A stretch of DNA of 5,312 nucleotides from Pseudomonadota bacterium (GTDB lineage: Bacteria; Myxococcota; UBA9042; PHBI01). The stretch is taken from NCBI GenBank assembly GCA_005788935.1, contig SYAK01000393.1, forward strand, positions 1-5,312, read 5' to 3'. The first letter of the stretch is position 1. The number at the start of each line of letters is the position of its first letter. This document shows positions 1-5,312 of the stretch, one piece after another. A model generated the notes under the pieces. It made no database searches, was not told the origin of the DNA, and saw nothing but the letters and a program-made list of their open reading frames with translations. The position numbers and the translations under genes were made by a program.

Positions 1-1009
1 GAGCGTCCTGACCGGTGTAGTCACCGGGGCAGTCCGCGTCCTCTGCGCATCCGAGTCCACAGAAGCTTCCCCCGGCGTCCGACTGGCGGACGCAGCGCGC
101 GTCCGCGTCGGACGGGAGTCCCGCGGCGCACTCGGCGTCTGGGTGGCACGGACTGCAAAGATTGAGGTCCATGGCCAGGCAGCGCAGGCGTGGCTCCAGC
201 TGTCCGGGTGAGGTCCAGGGCATGCAAGCGGTCCCGTCAGGGCAGCCTGCGTCGCACCCGGGGGCGCACCGGGCCTCACCGCTGAGCGTTGGCTGGCAGA
301 CGGACGAGGTGCAGTCTGCGTCTGACGCACATGGGCAATGGTCCCCTCCGGGGGTCGCGACACATGGCTCCGGAGGCGGCCCGGCATCGGTCGGGGTCGC
401 GTCGTCGGTCGGGGTCGCGTCGTCGGTCGGGGTCGCGTCGTCGGTCGGGGTCGCGTCGTCGGTCGGGGTCGCGTCGTCGGTCGGGGTCGCGTCGTCGGCC
501 GGGTTCGCGTCATCGGTTGGGTTCGCGTGGTCGGTAGGGGTCGCGTCGTCGACGGGCGTCCCGGAATCGTGCGCAGCCTCTGTATCTTCGGCGGAGTCCG
601 GAGCGCCGCCCGTCGTGTCGGGGTCTGCCGTGGCGTCATCGGAGGCGAGGACGTCGACTGGCGCCTGCGTGTCCGGCGCCCCGACGTCGGCCGAGGTCTC
701 GGGGCTCGCCCCGGCGTCGCTTCCGGTGTCCCCGGCCTCGGCATCCATGGCCGCACCGGCGTCGGGAGCGTCCCCAGCCGGGCGGCAGCGGTCTCCCGCG
801 GCGTCACAGACCAGACCGTCGTCGCATCGGCGCTCCAGCGCGCACGGGCAGTCGGCTTCGCCCGCTTCACAGGCGGGGTCCTGCGCCTCGGGAGCGCACG
901 CGCTGGCGGCTGCGACGAGGACGAACGTCCAGCCCCACCACGCCGGGAAGTTCGTGCGGCCGCGCGCAGCGGGGAGGTGCGAGGTGGGCGATGCGAGGCT
1001 GCGTCCCAT
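1..1009 (-). CDS. Cysteine-rich secreted lipoprotein with Asp/Thr/Pro repeat linker (partial, 3' end beyond left edge)
   Basis: Reading the minus strand from ATG at 1009 gives 336 codons without a stop, so the C-terminus is missing. AAGGAG lies 7 nt before the ATG. The N-terminus looks like a lipoprotein signal: arginines at 3, 16 and 18, a hydrophobic core at about 21-35, then A-S-A-C with Cys38 as the likely lipidated residue; alanine at -3 is a permissive lipobox. Cysteine module 1 (47-75) contains a C-P-C core. An acidic Ala/Asp/Thr linker follows (76-153), then nine hexapeptide repeats, mostly DDATPT (154-207), module 2 (216-248) and further cysteines to the edge, including CSPC. Paired cysteines suggest a disulfide-bonded protein outside the cytoplasm, probably tethered to a membrane by lipid. 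Such proteins are typical of myxobacteria and mostly uncharacterised; I assign no function. The long plus-strand open frames over this region are its shadows. Confidence 0.88.
   Translation of the reverse strand, partial: MGRSLASPTSHLPAARGRTNFPAWWGWTFVLVAAASACAPEAQDPACEAGEADCPCALERRCDDGLVCDAAGDRCRPAGDAPDAGAAMDAEAGDTGSDAGASPETSADVGAPDTQAPVDVLASDDATADPDTTGGAPDSAEDTEAAHDSGTPVDDATPTDHANPTDDANPADDATPTDDATPTDDATPTDDATPTDDATPTDDATPTDAGPPPEPCVATPGGDHCPCASDADCTSSVCQPTLSGEARCAPGCDAGCPDGTACMPWTSPGQLEPRLRCLAMDLNLCSPCHPDAECAAGLPSDADARCVRQSDAGGSFCGLGCAEDADCPGDYTGQDA
389..550 (-). repeat. Nine-copy 18-bp tandem repeat inside the lipoprotein gene
   Basis: Nine head-to-tail 18-bp units fill this stretch. Six (389-496) are identical, reading GACGACGCGACCCCGACC on the minus strand; the three nearest the gene's start (497-550) differ by a few bases. 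In the lipoprotein frame each unit encodes D-D-A-T-P-T, with variants DHANPT and DDANPA. Because 18 is a multiple of three, copy-number change lengthens or shortens the linker without shifting the frame. The identical block suggests recent expansion by slippage or unequal recombination, while the diverged units look older. There are no spacers between units, so this is not a CRISPR array. Confidence 0.95.
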
Positions 1010-1016
1010 GTGGCGG

Positions 1017-1022
1017 CTCCTT
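1017..1022 (-). promoter_or_regulatory. Ribosome binding site of the lipoprotein gene
   Basis: AAGGAG on the minus strand, separated from the ATG at 1009 by 7 nt (CCGCCAC). This near-perfect Shine-Dalgarno sequence fixes the start of the lipoprotein and is strong evidence that the minus strand is the coding strand here. Confidence 0.85.
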
Positions 1023-1041
1023 GTCGCGAGGTTACCGTATG

Positions 1042-1070
1042 AGTGTCACACGTCCTGACCCTCGCCTCAA
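1042..1070 (-). promoter_or_regulatory. Candidate sigma-70-like promoter of the lipoprotein gene
   Basis: On the minus strand TTGAGG (1070-1065) is followed after 17 bp by GACACT (1047-1042), which keeps the A at position 2 and T at position 6 of a -10 box. Transcription would begin near 1035, giving a leader of about 26 nt that contains the ribosome binding site. The -10 match is only three of six. A short inverted repeat, GTGT-C-ACAC (1043-1051), overlaps the -10 and could be a protein site. Position is the main support. Confidence 0.25.
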
Positions 1071-1187
1071 CCGCATCCGCACGTGGGAACTGCGTCCAGG
1101 AGGTCGATTGCGGATGGTGACGCCACGTGTCGGACTTGACTCGCGGCGCGTCGTGCCTACCCCCCCACCGAATGCGGGGCTCGCTGA

Positions 1188-1197
1188 CGGGTACCCG
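1188..1197. promoter_or_regulatory. 10-bp palindrome upstream of the phosphatase gene
   Basis: CGGGTACCCG is a perfect palindrome ending 12 nt before the GTG start and just before the GGAGAGG ribosome binding site. It resembles CGGATATCCG at 1837-1846 before the next gene; both fit CGGRTAYCCG. It could be an operator, but a 10-bp palindrome alone is not rare in DNA this GC-rich. Confidence 0.25.
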
Positions 1198-1200
1198 CCC

Positions 1201-1207
1201 GGAGAGG
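1201..1207 (+). promoter_or_regulatory. Ribosome binding site supporting a GTG start
   Basis: GGAGAGG lies just before an in-frame GTG at 1210, with 5 nt between the GGAG core and the GTG. The alternative ATG at 1237 has no purine-rich stretch at a usable distance; the nearest, GAAGGA at 1214-1219, is 17 nt away. This site is the reason for preferring the GTG start, although only modestly. Confidence 0.45.
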
Positions 1208-1209
1208 CT

Positions 1210-1806
1210 GTGCGAAGGACGTCCGTCACGCATCCGATGACCGTGAGCTGGATCGTATGGTCGGGGGGGCCCGAGGGCGCGCACCGGAGCGGGCGCCTCG
1301 GTCTCGCGATGGCCCCGGGATCCCGATGCGCGATTCCTGGCACCGAGGACCTCTGGGAGCGCTCGCTCGACCTCGACATGGGCGCGATGAAGCGCGCTGG
1401 CGTCACCCGCCTCGTGTGTCTGCTTGAGGACACCGAGTTCGGCCTCCTCGGGCTCGACGACTACCCGGAGGTCGCGGCGGCCGCCGGCCTGCCGTTCATC
1501 AGGCTGCCGATCCCGCTCCACGCGATCCCGGGGGACGGGACCGCGGGTGGGCCCACGCGGGAGGCGCTCGTGCGCCTCGTCAGCGAGGTCGTGGTCGCGC
1601 TCGACAGCGGTGACCACGTCGTCGTCCACTGCCGGGGCGGGCTCGGGCGGACGGGGCTCGTGGCCGGTTGCGTGCTGCGCGCCATCGGGTACGGGCCTGC
1701 CGCCGCCCTCACCGCGCTCGCGACCGCCCGCGGGGACGGCTGTCCCGAGACCGTCGCCCAGCGCGATGCCATCCTCGGGTACCCAGACCTGCACCCGGTC
1801 CTCTGA
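1210..1806 (+). CDS. CX5R protein-tyrosine / dual-specificity phosphatase, CDKN3-like
   Basis: A 198-residue cytoplasmic protein with no signal peptide or membrane segment. The signature loop H-C-R-G-G-L-G-R-T-G gives catalytic Cys141 (codon 1630) and phosphate-binding Arg147, the CX5R motif of cysteine phosphatases. Asp109, in P-G-D-G, is the likely general acid, where CDKN3-type enzymes have I-A-D-G-G. Family-like landmarks are G-R-L-G-L near residue 29, V-C-L-L-E-D, L-D-D-Y-P-E, and a C-terminal A-R-G-D-G-C-P-E-T segment like the R-G-S-G-A-I-Q-T segment of CDKN3. It should dephosphorylate phosphotyrosine or phosphoserine/threonine proteins; the substrate is unknown. Myxobacteria have many Ser/Thr kinases, so an antagonist role is plausible inference. 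GTG at 1210 is chosen for its ribosome binding site; ATG at 1237 (189 residues) also leaves the domain intact. Codon bias begins near here, not in the longer open frame upstream. Confidence 0.9.
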   Translation: MRRTSVTHPMTVSWIVWSGGPEGAHRSGRLGLAMAPGSRCAIPGTEDLWERSLDLDMGAMKRAGVTRLVCLLEDTEFGLLGLDDYPEVAAAAGLPFIRLPIPLHAIPGDGTAGGPTREALVRLVSEVVVALDSGDHVVVHCRGGLGRTGLVAGCVLRAIGYGPAAALTALATARGDGCPETVAQRDAILGYPDLHPVL

Positions 1807-1826
1807 GGCGGCGCTGGGCGGACATC

Positions 1827-1855
1827 TTTACGGGGACGGATATCCGGGTCAAAAT
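1827..1855 (+). promoter_or_regulatory. Candidate promoter with palindromic operator before the large membrane protein
   Basis: TTTACG (1827-1832) and CAAAAT (1850-1855) each match the sigma-70 -35 and -10 consensus at four of six positions and are exactly 17 bp apart. Centred in the spacer is the perfect palindrome CGGATATCCG (1837-1846). Transcription would start near 1862, leaving a leader of about 38 nt. The leader contains a 9-bp direct repeat CGAGCGTGT (1857-1865 and 1889-1897) and a doubled ATTCCG (1879-1890). The region is richer in A/T than its surroundings. A regulator binding the palindrome would sit between the promoter elements. This is inference from position and symmetry. Confidence 0.38.
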
Positions 1856-1899
1856 GCGAGCGTGTCTCGTCCGACCGTATTCCGATTCCGAGCGTGTGC

Positions 1900-4869
1900 A
1901 TGACCGAGCCGCAGCAAGCCGAAGTCGTCTGGCAGGAAGCCCTTGACGCGATCGCCGCGTGGGGACGTGGTGAACGGACCGACGCGGGTCTCGCCGAGAT
2001 GGTCGCGAGGCTGCCCGACCTGCGCGGGCGACTCGCGCCGCAGCTCGAGACCCTCAGGAAGCTCGCGCGCCGCAAGGAGGGCCTCCGGATCCTGTCGCTC
2101 GTGGGGGAGCGCCCGCACGGCACCGAGCACACACAGCGCGCGCTGATTCGATTCGCGGCAGTTCAGGCCGGTGTCACGCTGCCGTGGGTCAGCGACAGCC
2201 CTGGAGAGGCGCTGCGGGACCTGTTCGCGCGCCCCGAGGCCTCCGCGTCGACGGACGCGGCGCGAGACAGGTCGATGCTGCTTGCCTGGACCGCGACCGT
2301 GGTGGCGCCCGCACCTGACGCGCTCGCGGTGCTGCGCGACCAGCTGAGGCTCCGCGATCGTGGTCAGTGGTTGCCCGCGGCCGTCGTCGTGGCGGATGCG
2401 ATGTCCGACGAACGTGCTTCGCATCTCGCCGCGCTCGGACTGGAAAAGGCCTGCGCGGCGAGGTCGGCCGGGGCGGGCGGATACACGCCTCGCCATACGG
2501 CGGTCCTCGGAGCCCTCACGGCGCTCGCGACCGGGGCGGCCTTCGCTGGCCGGACCGCGGAGGCGTGGATTGCGGAGAAGCGTGACCGGAACGCTGACGA
2601 CCTCTCGGCGATCGCCCTCGCCGCGGTCTGGCTCGCCGAGCTGAGGCCGGAGCGCGCCGAGGCGTGCGGGCAGCTCGCGCGGGCGGCGCTCGCGCGGGCC
2701 CTTCGGGACTTCCCGCGGACGGAGCTCGGCTACCAGCACGGGGACGCCGCGCGGGCCCTGATCACGCACTTCGGTGACTGCGATGAGGCCTGGGCGGTCC
2801 TCGGGCGCCCGTTGCTGGCCTCGTCGCCGGACAAGGCCTCCGCCTTTCTCGAGCACGCGGGAGAGCAGCTGCACGATCTGCACCGGACGCTCCTGTGGCT
2901 CGAGGCCCGCAAGGCGGGCGGGGCCGACGTCGCGTCGCGCATCGCCGAACTTCGTGAAGGGCCGCTCGCGTGCGCGCGCTCGGTCGTGGTCGCGACGGCC
3001 TTCCACCTCGACCAGGGAGGGGCCGCTGGCTCCGCGGAGACGTGGCTCCCTGCGATGACCGCGGCCCTCGCACAGCTGGCGCCGACCATCTGGGAGGCCT
3101 CGCCGCCGCTGGCCCGCGCCGCGAGCCTCGTCTCGGCGCTCATCCTGGTCCAGGTCCCCTTCGCGGCCGACAACGCATGGACCGCGGTCGTCGAGGCCGC
3201 TGGCGCCGGGTGGATCGAACCGAGCGCTGGGACCACGGGCGCGCGAGGCTGGGTCGACCTCGCGGGCCTCGCGGCCTCGCGGGGTGCCATCTACCGCTAC
3301 CTGATGCATCGGGCCGATCTCGATCATCCGCGGACAGGGGCTGGCGGAGGCCTCGAGACCATCGGCCTCGCGCGCCTGCTCCGCGCCCGGTGGCGTGTCA
3401 GATCCGAGCGTCCCGGTCCGCCACGGGTGCACATGGGCCTGACGCTCAACTGCGCTCAGCAAATCGCGCGTCGCCTCGCGACCGCAGCGCCCGCCGAGAC
3501 GGCGCGGGTGGTGCTCGCGGCGCTCGCGGCCGACGCGCCCCCGCCAGCCTGGACGCGGCTCGTGAGTCAGCGGGGACTCGACGAGCGGGATCGCGACAAT
3601 TTGTGGCGCAAGGTTCGCGATTTCCTGCCGATGTCTCTCGATCGCGGGCCGATCGGCGACGTGCTCGGGCAGCTCTCGGCGCTTGAGGCGGCCCGAGAGC
3701 CGGAGACGCGCCACGCCGAGGCCGACGGTTATCTGGCCGTCATCGGTCGCTACCCCGAGCTCGCGGAGGTCCGAGCGACGACGGACGCGGTGTGGCGCCA
3801 GATCGTCGCTGCACGCACCGGTCTTCCGTCCGACGTGCAGGGCGGGCCGCAGGCCGTCAGCCCGGACATGATGCGCGCGTGGCTCGAGGGGCAGCTCCTT
3901 CCGGTGGCGCACCGTCTCGCTGACGCCGCGAGGGCGATCGAGGCTGCGCTCGGCGAGCATCTCCCGGACCGGGCGCAGCGCGACGCGGACCTGAGCGCGA
4001 TCGCGGTCGCGGCCCATGACGAGCTGGTCTCGCTCGCCATCCCGCTGCTCGAACCCGCCGTTGCCGAGCGCTGGGTTCGCGCCTCCAGCGCGCTACGCCG
4101 GCTCGCGGAGCCCCTCCCGTGGTGCATCGAGGGACAGCTCGACGCGCTTCTCTCCGAATTCGACGCATGGACCAGCCTCGCCTCGCGTCACGCAGAGGCT
4201 CGCGGGCTGCTCCTCGAGCGCATCGAGGCCGCCATCGAGGACGAGGACGAGGGGCAGCTGTCGCGCATCCTTCAGGACGCCGAAGCAAGTCTCGACGCCG
4301 CCGCTGGCGTCGGACCCCGTCACATCGACCTCATCGACCCGCCACGTCTCCGCGCCATCAGCAACTTCTGGCTGCGGCGGCTGCGCTTCGATCAGAACGC
4401 CCGCATCCCGAAGCCTCACCGCGGCAGCCCCTGGACCTATTACGGGCCGCTGTTGCTCGCGGTCCTCGGTGCGCCGCTGACGACCGTTCAGACCAACTAC
4501 ATCTGGCAGCCGATTATCGGCGATCCTCTCTCGCGCGAGGACCTGCCGAGCGGCGCTGGAACCGAGATCCGCTTCTGGGCCATCATGTTGCTCTTCTTCG
4601 GCATCTGTCTGAACGGGCTGTGGCAGGACCTGCGGCGTCGGCTCGGCGGGCTGCGACCGATGGCGATCGTGCAGCGTGCATGCAAGCCGTTCGCGGTTCT
4701 GCTCGCGATCAATTACGCCTTGTCATATCTGCTGTACCTTGTCAGCGCCGAGCGCCTCGATGTCTGGCGGACCACCTTCCTGTGGGGCACGCTGTCTCTG
4801 TACCTCGGCATCTTCCTTGGGCTATTCGCCCAAGGGGCTCGCATCGACCGCGAGGACGTCGACGGCTGA
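1900..4869 (+). CDS. Large uncharacterised protein: about 845-residue helical domain plus four C-terminal membrane segments
   Basis: A 989-residue protein of no family I recognise. Residues 1 to about 845 are rich in Ala, Leu, Arg and Glu, with many amphipathic helix-like stretches and no signal peptide; they suggest an all-helical, possibly HEAT/TPR-like scaffold, though I cannot assign repeat units. An acidic patch E-D-E-D-E lies near residues 780-784. Four hydrophobic segments follow at about 847-865, 891-908, 931-948 and 958-980. The Arg/Lys-rich loop between segments 2 and 3 and the basic stretch before segment 1 should be cytoplasmic by the positive-inside rule, giving N-in/C-in topology and a cytoplasmic large domain. 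No nucleotide-binding, protease or kinase motif is evident. ATG at 1900 is chosen; GTG at 1894 is in frame and adds two residues. No clear ribosome binding site precedes either. The frame is intact with strong third-position G/C, and the 722-codon antisense frame is its shadow. Confidence 0.9.
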   Translation: MTEPQQAEVVWQEALDAIAAWGRGERTDAGLAEMVARLPDLRGRLAPQLETLRKLARRKEGLRILSLVGERPHGTEHTQRALIRFAAVQAGVTLPWVSDSPGEALRDLFARPEASASTDAARDRSMLLAWTATVVAPAPDALAVLRDQLRLRDRGQWLPAAVVVADAMSDERASHLAALGLEKACAARSAGAGGYTPRHTAVLGALTALATGAAFAGRTAEAWIAEKRDRNADDLSAIALAAVWLAELRPERAEACGQLARAALARALRDFPRTELGYQHGDAARALITHFGDCDEAWAVLGRPLLASSPDKASAFLEHAGEQLHDLHRTLLWLEARKAGGADVASRIAELREGPLACARSVVVATAFHLDQGGAAGSAETWLPAMTAALAQLAPTIWEASPPLARAASLVSALILVQVPFAADNAWTAVVEAAGAGWIEPSAGTTGARGWVDLAGLAASRGAIYRYLMHRADLDHPRTGAGGGLETIGLARLLRARWRVRSERPGPPRVHMGLTLNCAQQIARRLATAAPAETARVVLAALAADAPPPAWTRLVSQRGLDERDRDNLWRKVRDFLPMSLDRGPIGDVLGQLSALEAAREPETRHAEADGYLAVIGRYPELAEVRATTDAVWRQIVAARTGLPSDVQGGPQAVSPDMMRAWLEGQLLPVAHRLADAARAIEAALGEHLPDRAQRDADLSAIAVAAHDELVSLAIPLLEPAVAERWVRASSALRRLAEPLPWCIEGQLDALLSEFDAWTSLASRHAEARGLLLERIEAAIEDEDEGQLSRILQDAEASLDAAAGVGPRHIDLIDPPRLRAISNFWLRRLRFDQNARIPKPHRGSPWTYYGPLLLAVLGAPLTTVQTNYIWQPIIGDPLSREDLPSGAGTEIRFWAIMLLFFGICLNGLWQDLRRRLGGLRPMAIVQRACKPFAVLLAINYALSYLLYLVSAERLDVWRTTFLWGTLSLYLGIFLGLFAQGARIDREDVDG

Positions 4870-4910
4870 TGCGCCAGACGCCTGGCCTCGCCGGGGCCCG
4901 CGAGGACGTC
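4848..4910. repeat. 13-bp direct repeat flanking the stop codon
   Basis: CCGCGAGGACGTC occurs at 4848-4860, in the last codons of the membrane protein, and exactly again at 4898-4910, 50 bp downstream in noncoding sequence. The bases beside the two copies differ. It may be a trace of a local duplication or a coincidence of GC-rich sequence. Confidence 0.4.
4873..4905 (+). terminator. Two GC-rich hairpins after the membrane protein gene (weak terminator candidate)
   Basis: Just after the stop codon, GCCAG and CTGGC (4873-4877 and 4882-4886) can pair around a 4-nt loop. The overlapping pair CCTCGC and GCGAGG (4886-4891 and 4900-4905) can pair around an 8-nt loop. No run of T follows either, so this is not a classical intrinsic terminator. 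It could slow RNA polymerase, protect the 3' end, or assist Rho-dependent termination before the promoter downstream. Confidence 0.25.
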
Positions 4911-4940
4911 CGGGTCCCTCCGCGTCCGCTGGGCGTGCTG

Positions 4941-4969
4941 TTGCCACTCGTGTGCAAGCTGTGTAAAAT
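4941..4969 (+). promoter_or_regulatory. Strong sigma-70-like promoter of the right-edge gene
   Basis: TTGCCA (4941-4946) matches the -35 consensus at five of six positions and TAAAAT (4964-4969) the -10 at five of six, with the optimal 17-bp spacer. Such a match is striking in DNA this GC-rich and sits in the correct intergenic position. Transcription would start near 4976, giving a leader of about 55 nt before the ATG at 5032. The gene below therefore probably starts its own transcription unit. Confidence 0.65.
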
Positions 4970-5019
4970 AGCAGCCTCTCCCGTCAAGCACACGACACTT
5001 GGCAAACCATGCCGAACCT

Positions 5020-5024
5020 GGAGG
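5020..5024 (+). promoter_or_regulatory. Ribosome binding site of the right-edge gene
   Basis: GGAGG lies 7 nt before ATG 5032. It decides between two overlapping open plus-strand frames: the rival ATG at 5009 has no ribosome binding site and gives an arginine-dominated translation. Confidence 0.75.
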
Positions 5025-5031
5025 CGCCACG

Positions 5032-5312
5032 ATGGCCGCATCGCATCGTCATCATGCCCCGACGCCGCAGAGGCCGGGGCCCCACGAGGCTGTCCGGCCA
5101 GACACGGCGAGGCCCCGCGAGGTCCAGCGGCGCGGCGTTGTCCCTGCGGGCGGCTTCAGCGCGCAGCAGTCAGCCCTTGTGCCGGGCGACGTGGCCGCGT
5201 CTCTCCCGACGCCCGCGTCGCACGTTCCCTCGTACGATACGCGAGAGGTTCACGAAGGAAGCTCCGAGCGAACCGTCCAGCGACACGCGTCGGAGCGTTC
5301 GGCGGCGCGGGC
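5032..5312 (+). CDS. Unknown protein, disordered Pro/Arg/Ala-rich N-terminus (partial, runs off right edge)
   Basis: ATG at 5032 opens 93 codons with no stop before the edge, so only the N-terminus is visible. Support comes from GGAGG 7 nt upstream, the strong promoter above, and the absence of any long open minus-strand frame here. The start reads M-A-A-S-H-R-H-H-A-P-T-P-Q-R-P-G; the rest is rich in Pro, Ala, Arg, Ser and Val with scattered Gln-Arg pairs (P-Q-R-P, V-Q-R-R, V-Q-R-H). There is no signal peptide, membrane segment or cysteine. It looks intrinsically disordered, as in a leader before a domain beyond the window. Gln-Arg-dotted leaders occur on DUF4157-type and other large secreted or toxin-like proteins, but the resemblance is loose and no domain is visible. 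I do not recognise the gene. About 77 % of third positions are G or C, apparently less biased than the membrane protein gene. Confidence 0.7.
   Translation, partial: MAASHRHHAPTPQRPGPHEAVRPDTARPREVQRRGVVPAGGFSAQQSALVPGDVAASLPTPASHVPSYDTREVHEGSSERTVQRHASERSAAR

Larger units (their letters stand above)
1010..1209. promoter_or_regulatory. Divergent intergenic region
   Basis: This 200-base stretch separates the divergent lipoprotein and phosphatase genes. An open plus-strand frame crosses it in frame with the phosphatase, but its codons here lack the strong third-position G/C bias of the gene, so I read it as noncoding. It contains two CACGTG hexamers (1080-1085 and 1124-1129, 44 bp apart) and a 10-bp palindrome at 1188-1197. 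A weak plus-strand promoter candidate is TTGACT (1136-1141), 16 bp, then TACCCC (1158-1163); its -10 is poor and I give it little weight. Confidence 0.4.

Noticed and set aside
21..227. Minus-strand 68-codon frame
   Set aside because: It is an arginine-rich out-of-frame shadow of the lipoprotein gene on the same strand.
389..550. CRISPR array
   Set aside because: The units are contiguous 18-mers without spacers and encode an in-frame peptide repeat.
162..1058. Long plus-strand open frames (298, 234 and 82 codons) with SVGVAS, GRGRVV or SGSRRR repeats
   Set aside because: They are antisense to the lipoprotein. The 18-bp repeat keeps every frame open. The minus-strand frame has a signal peptide, lipobox, cysteine modules and a perfect ribosome binding site; the plus frames have none of these.
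1136..1163. TTGACT-16-TACCCC as the phosphatase promoter
   Set aside because: The -35 is good but the -10 is poor and lacks the conserved final T. It is mentioned only within the intergenic entry.
991..1209. Extension of the phosphatase frame upstream to ATG 991
   Set aside because: This start lies inside the lipoprotein gene on the other strand. The extra sequence lacks the gene's codon bias and has no resemblance to the phosphatase family.
1849..4017. 722-codon minus-strand open frame opposite the membrane protein
   Set aside because: Its translation is Arg/Gly/Pro-rich with no domain or signal. Long antisense frames are expected opposite genes with strong third-position G/C, and the plus-strand product has coherent membrane segments and charge topology.
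4713..5030. 105-codon minus-strand frame opposite the end of the membrane protein and the gap
   Set aside because: It lies across the membrane-segment coding region and the strong plus-strand promoter, with no recognisable domain.
5009..5312. Alternative plus-strand frame from ATG 5009
   Set aside because: It is open to the edge but has no ribosome binding site and gives an arginine-dominated translation. The frame from 5032 has GGAGG at ideal spacing.

Overview
The window is very GC-rich (about 70 % by eye, most codons ending in G or C). Its left end carries an Asp/Ala-rich, cysteine-cluster lipoprotein of a kind common in myxobacteria. I infer a myxobacterium (Myxococcota, possibly Polyangiales/Sandaracinaceae-like), but nothing here fixes the genus. 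I see no RNA gene, insertion sequence, CRISPR array or prophage gene.

Layout. Positions 1-1009, minus strand: most of a secreted cysteine-rich lipoprotein, cut by the left edge. It is easy to miss because it has no stop codon in the window. Its two similar cysteine modules are separated by an acidic linker holding nine 18-bp tandem repeats (389-550). A short divergent intergenic region (1010-1209) follows. Positions 1210-1806, plus strand: a compact CX5R protein-tyrosine/dual-specificity phosphatase resembling the CDKN3 family. After a 93-base gap with a plausible promoter built around a 10-bp palindrome, positions 1900-4869 encode a 989-residue protein I do not recognise: about 845 mostly helical residues, probably cytoplasmic, then four C-terminal membrane segments. 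After a gap with hairpins and the best sigma-70-like promoter of the window (TTGCCA, 17 bp, TAAAAT), a further plus-strand gene starts at 5032 and runs off the right edge. Only its low-complexity, probably disordered N-terminus is visible.

How the genes relate. The phosphatase and the large membrane protein are co-directional, but the gap and candidate promoter suggest they can be transcribed separately. Near-identical palindromes (CGGRTAYCCG) lie upstream of both and could be a shared operator. The lipoprotein is transcribed divergently and the right-edge gene appears to have its own promoter. No known multi-gene system can be assembled from these four genes. The most original objects are the large C-terminally anchored protein and the repeat-bearing lipoprotein.
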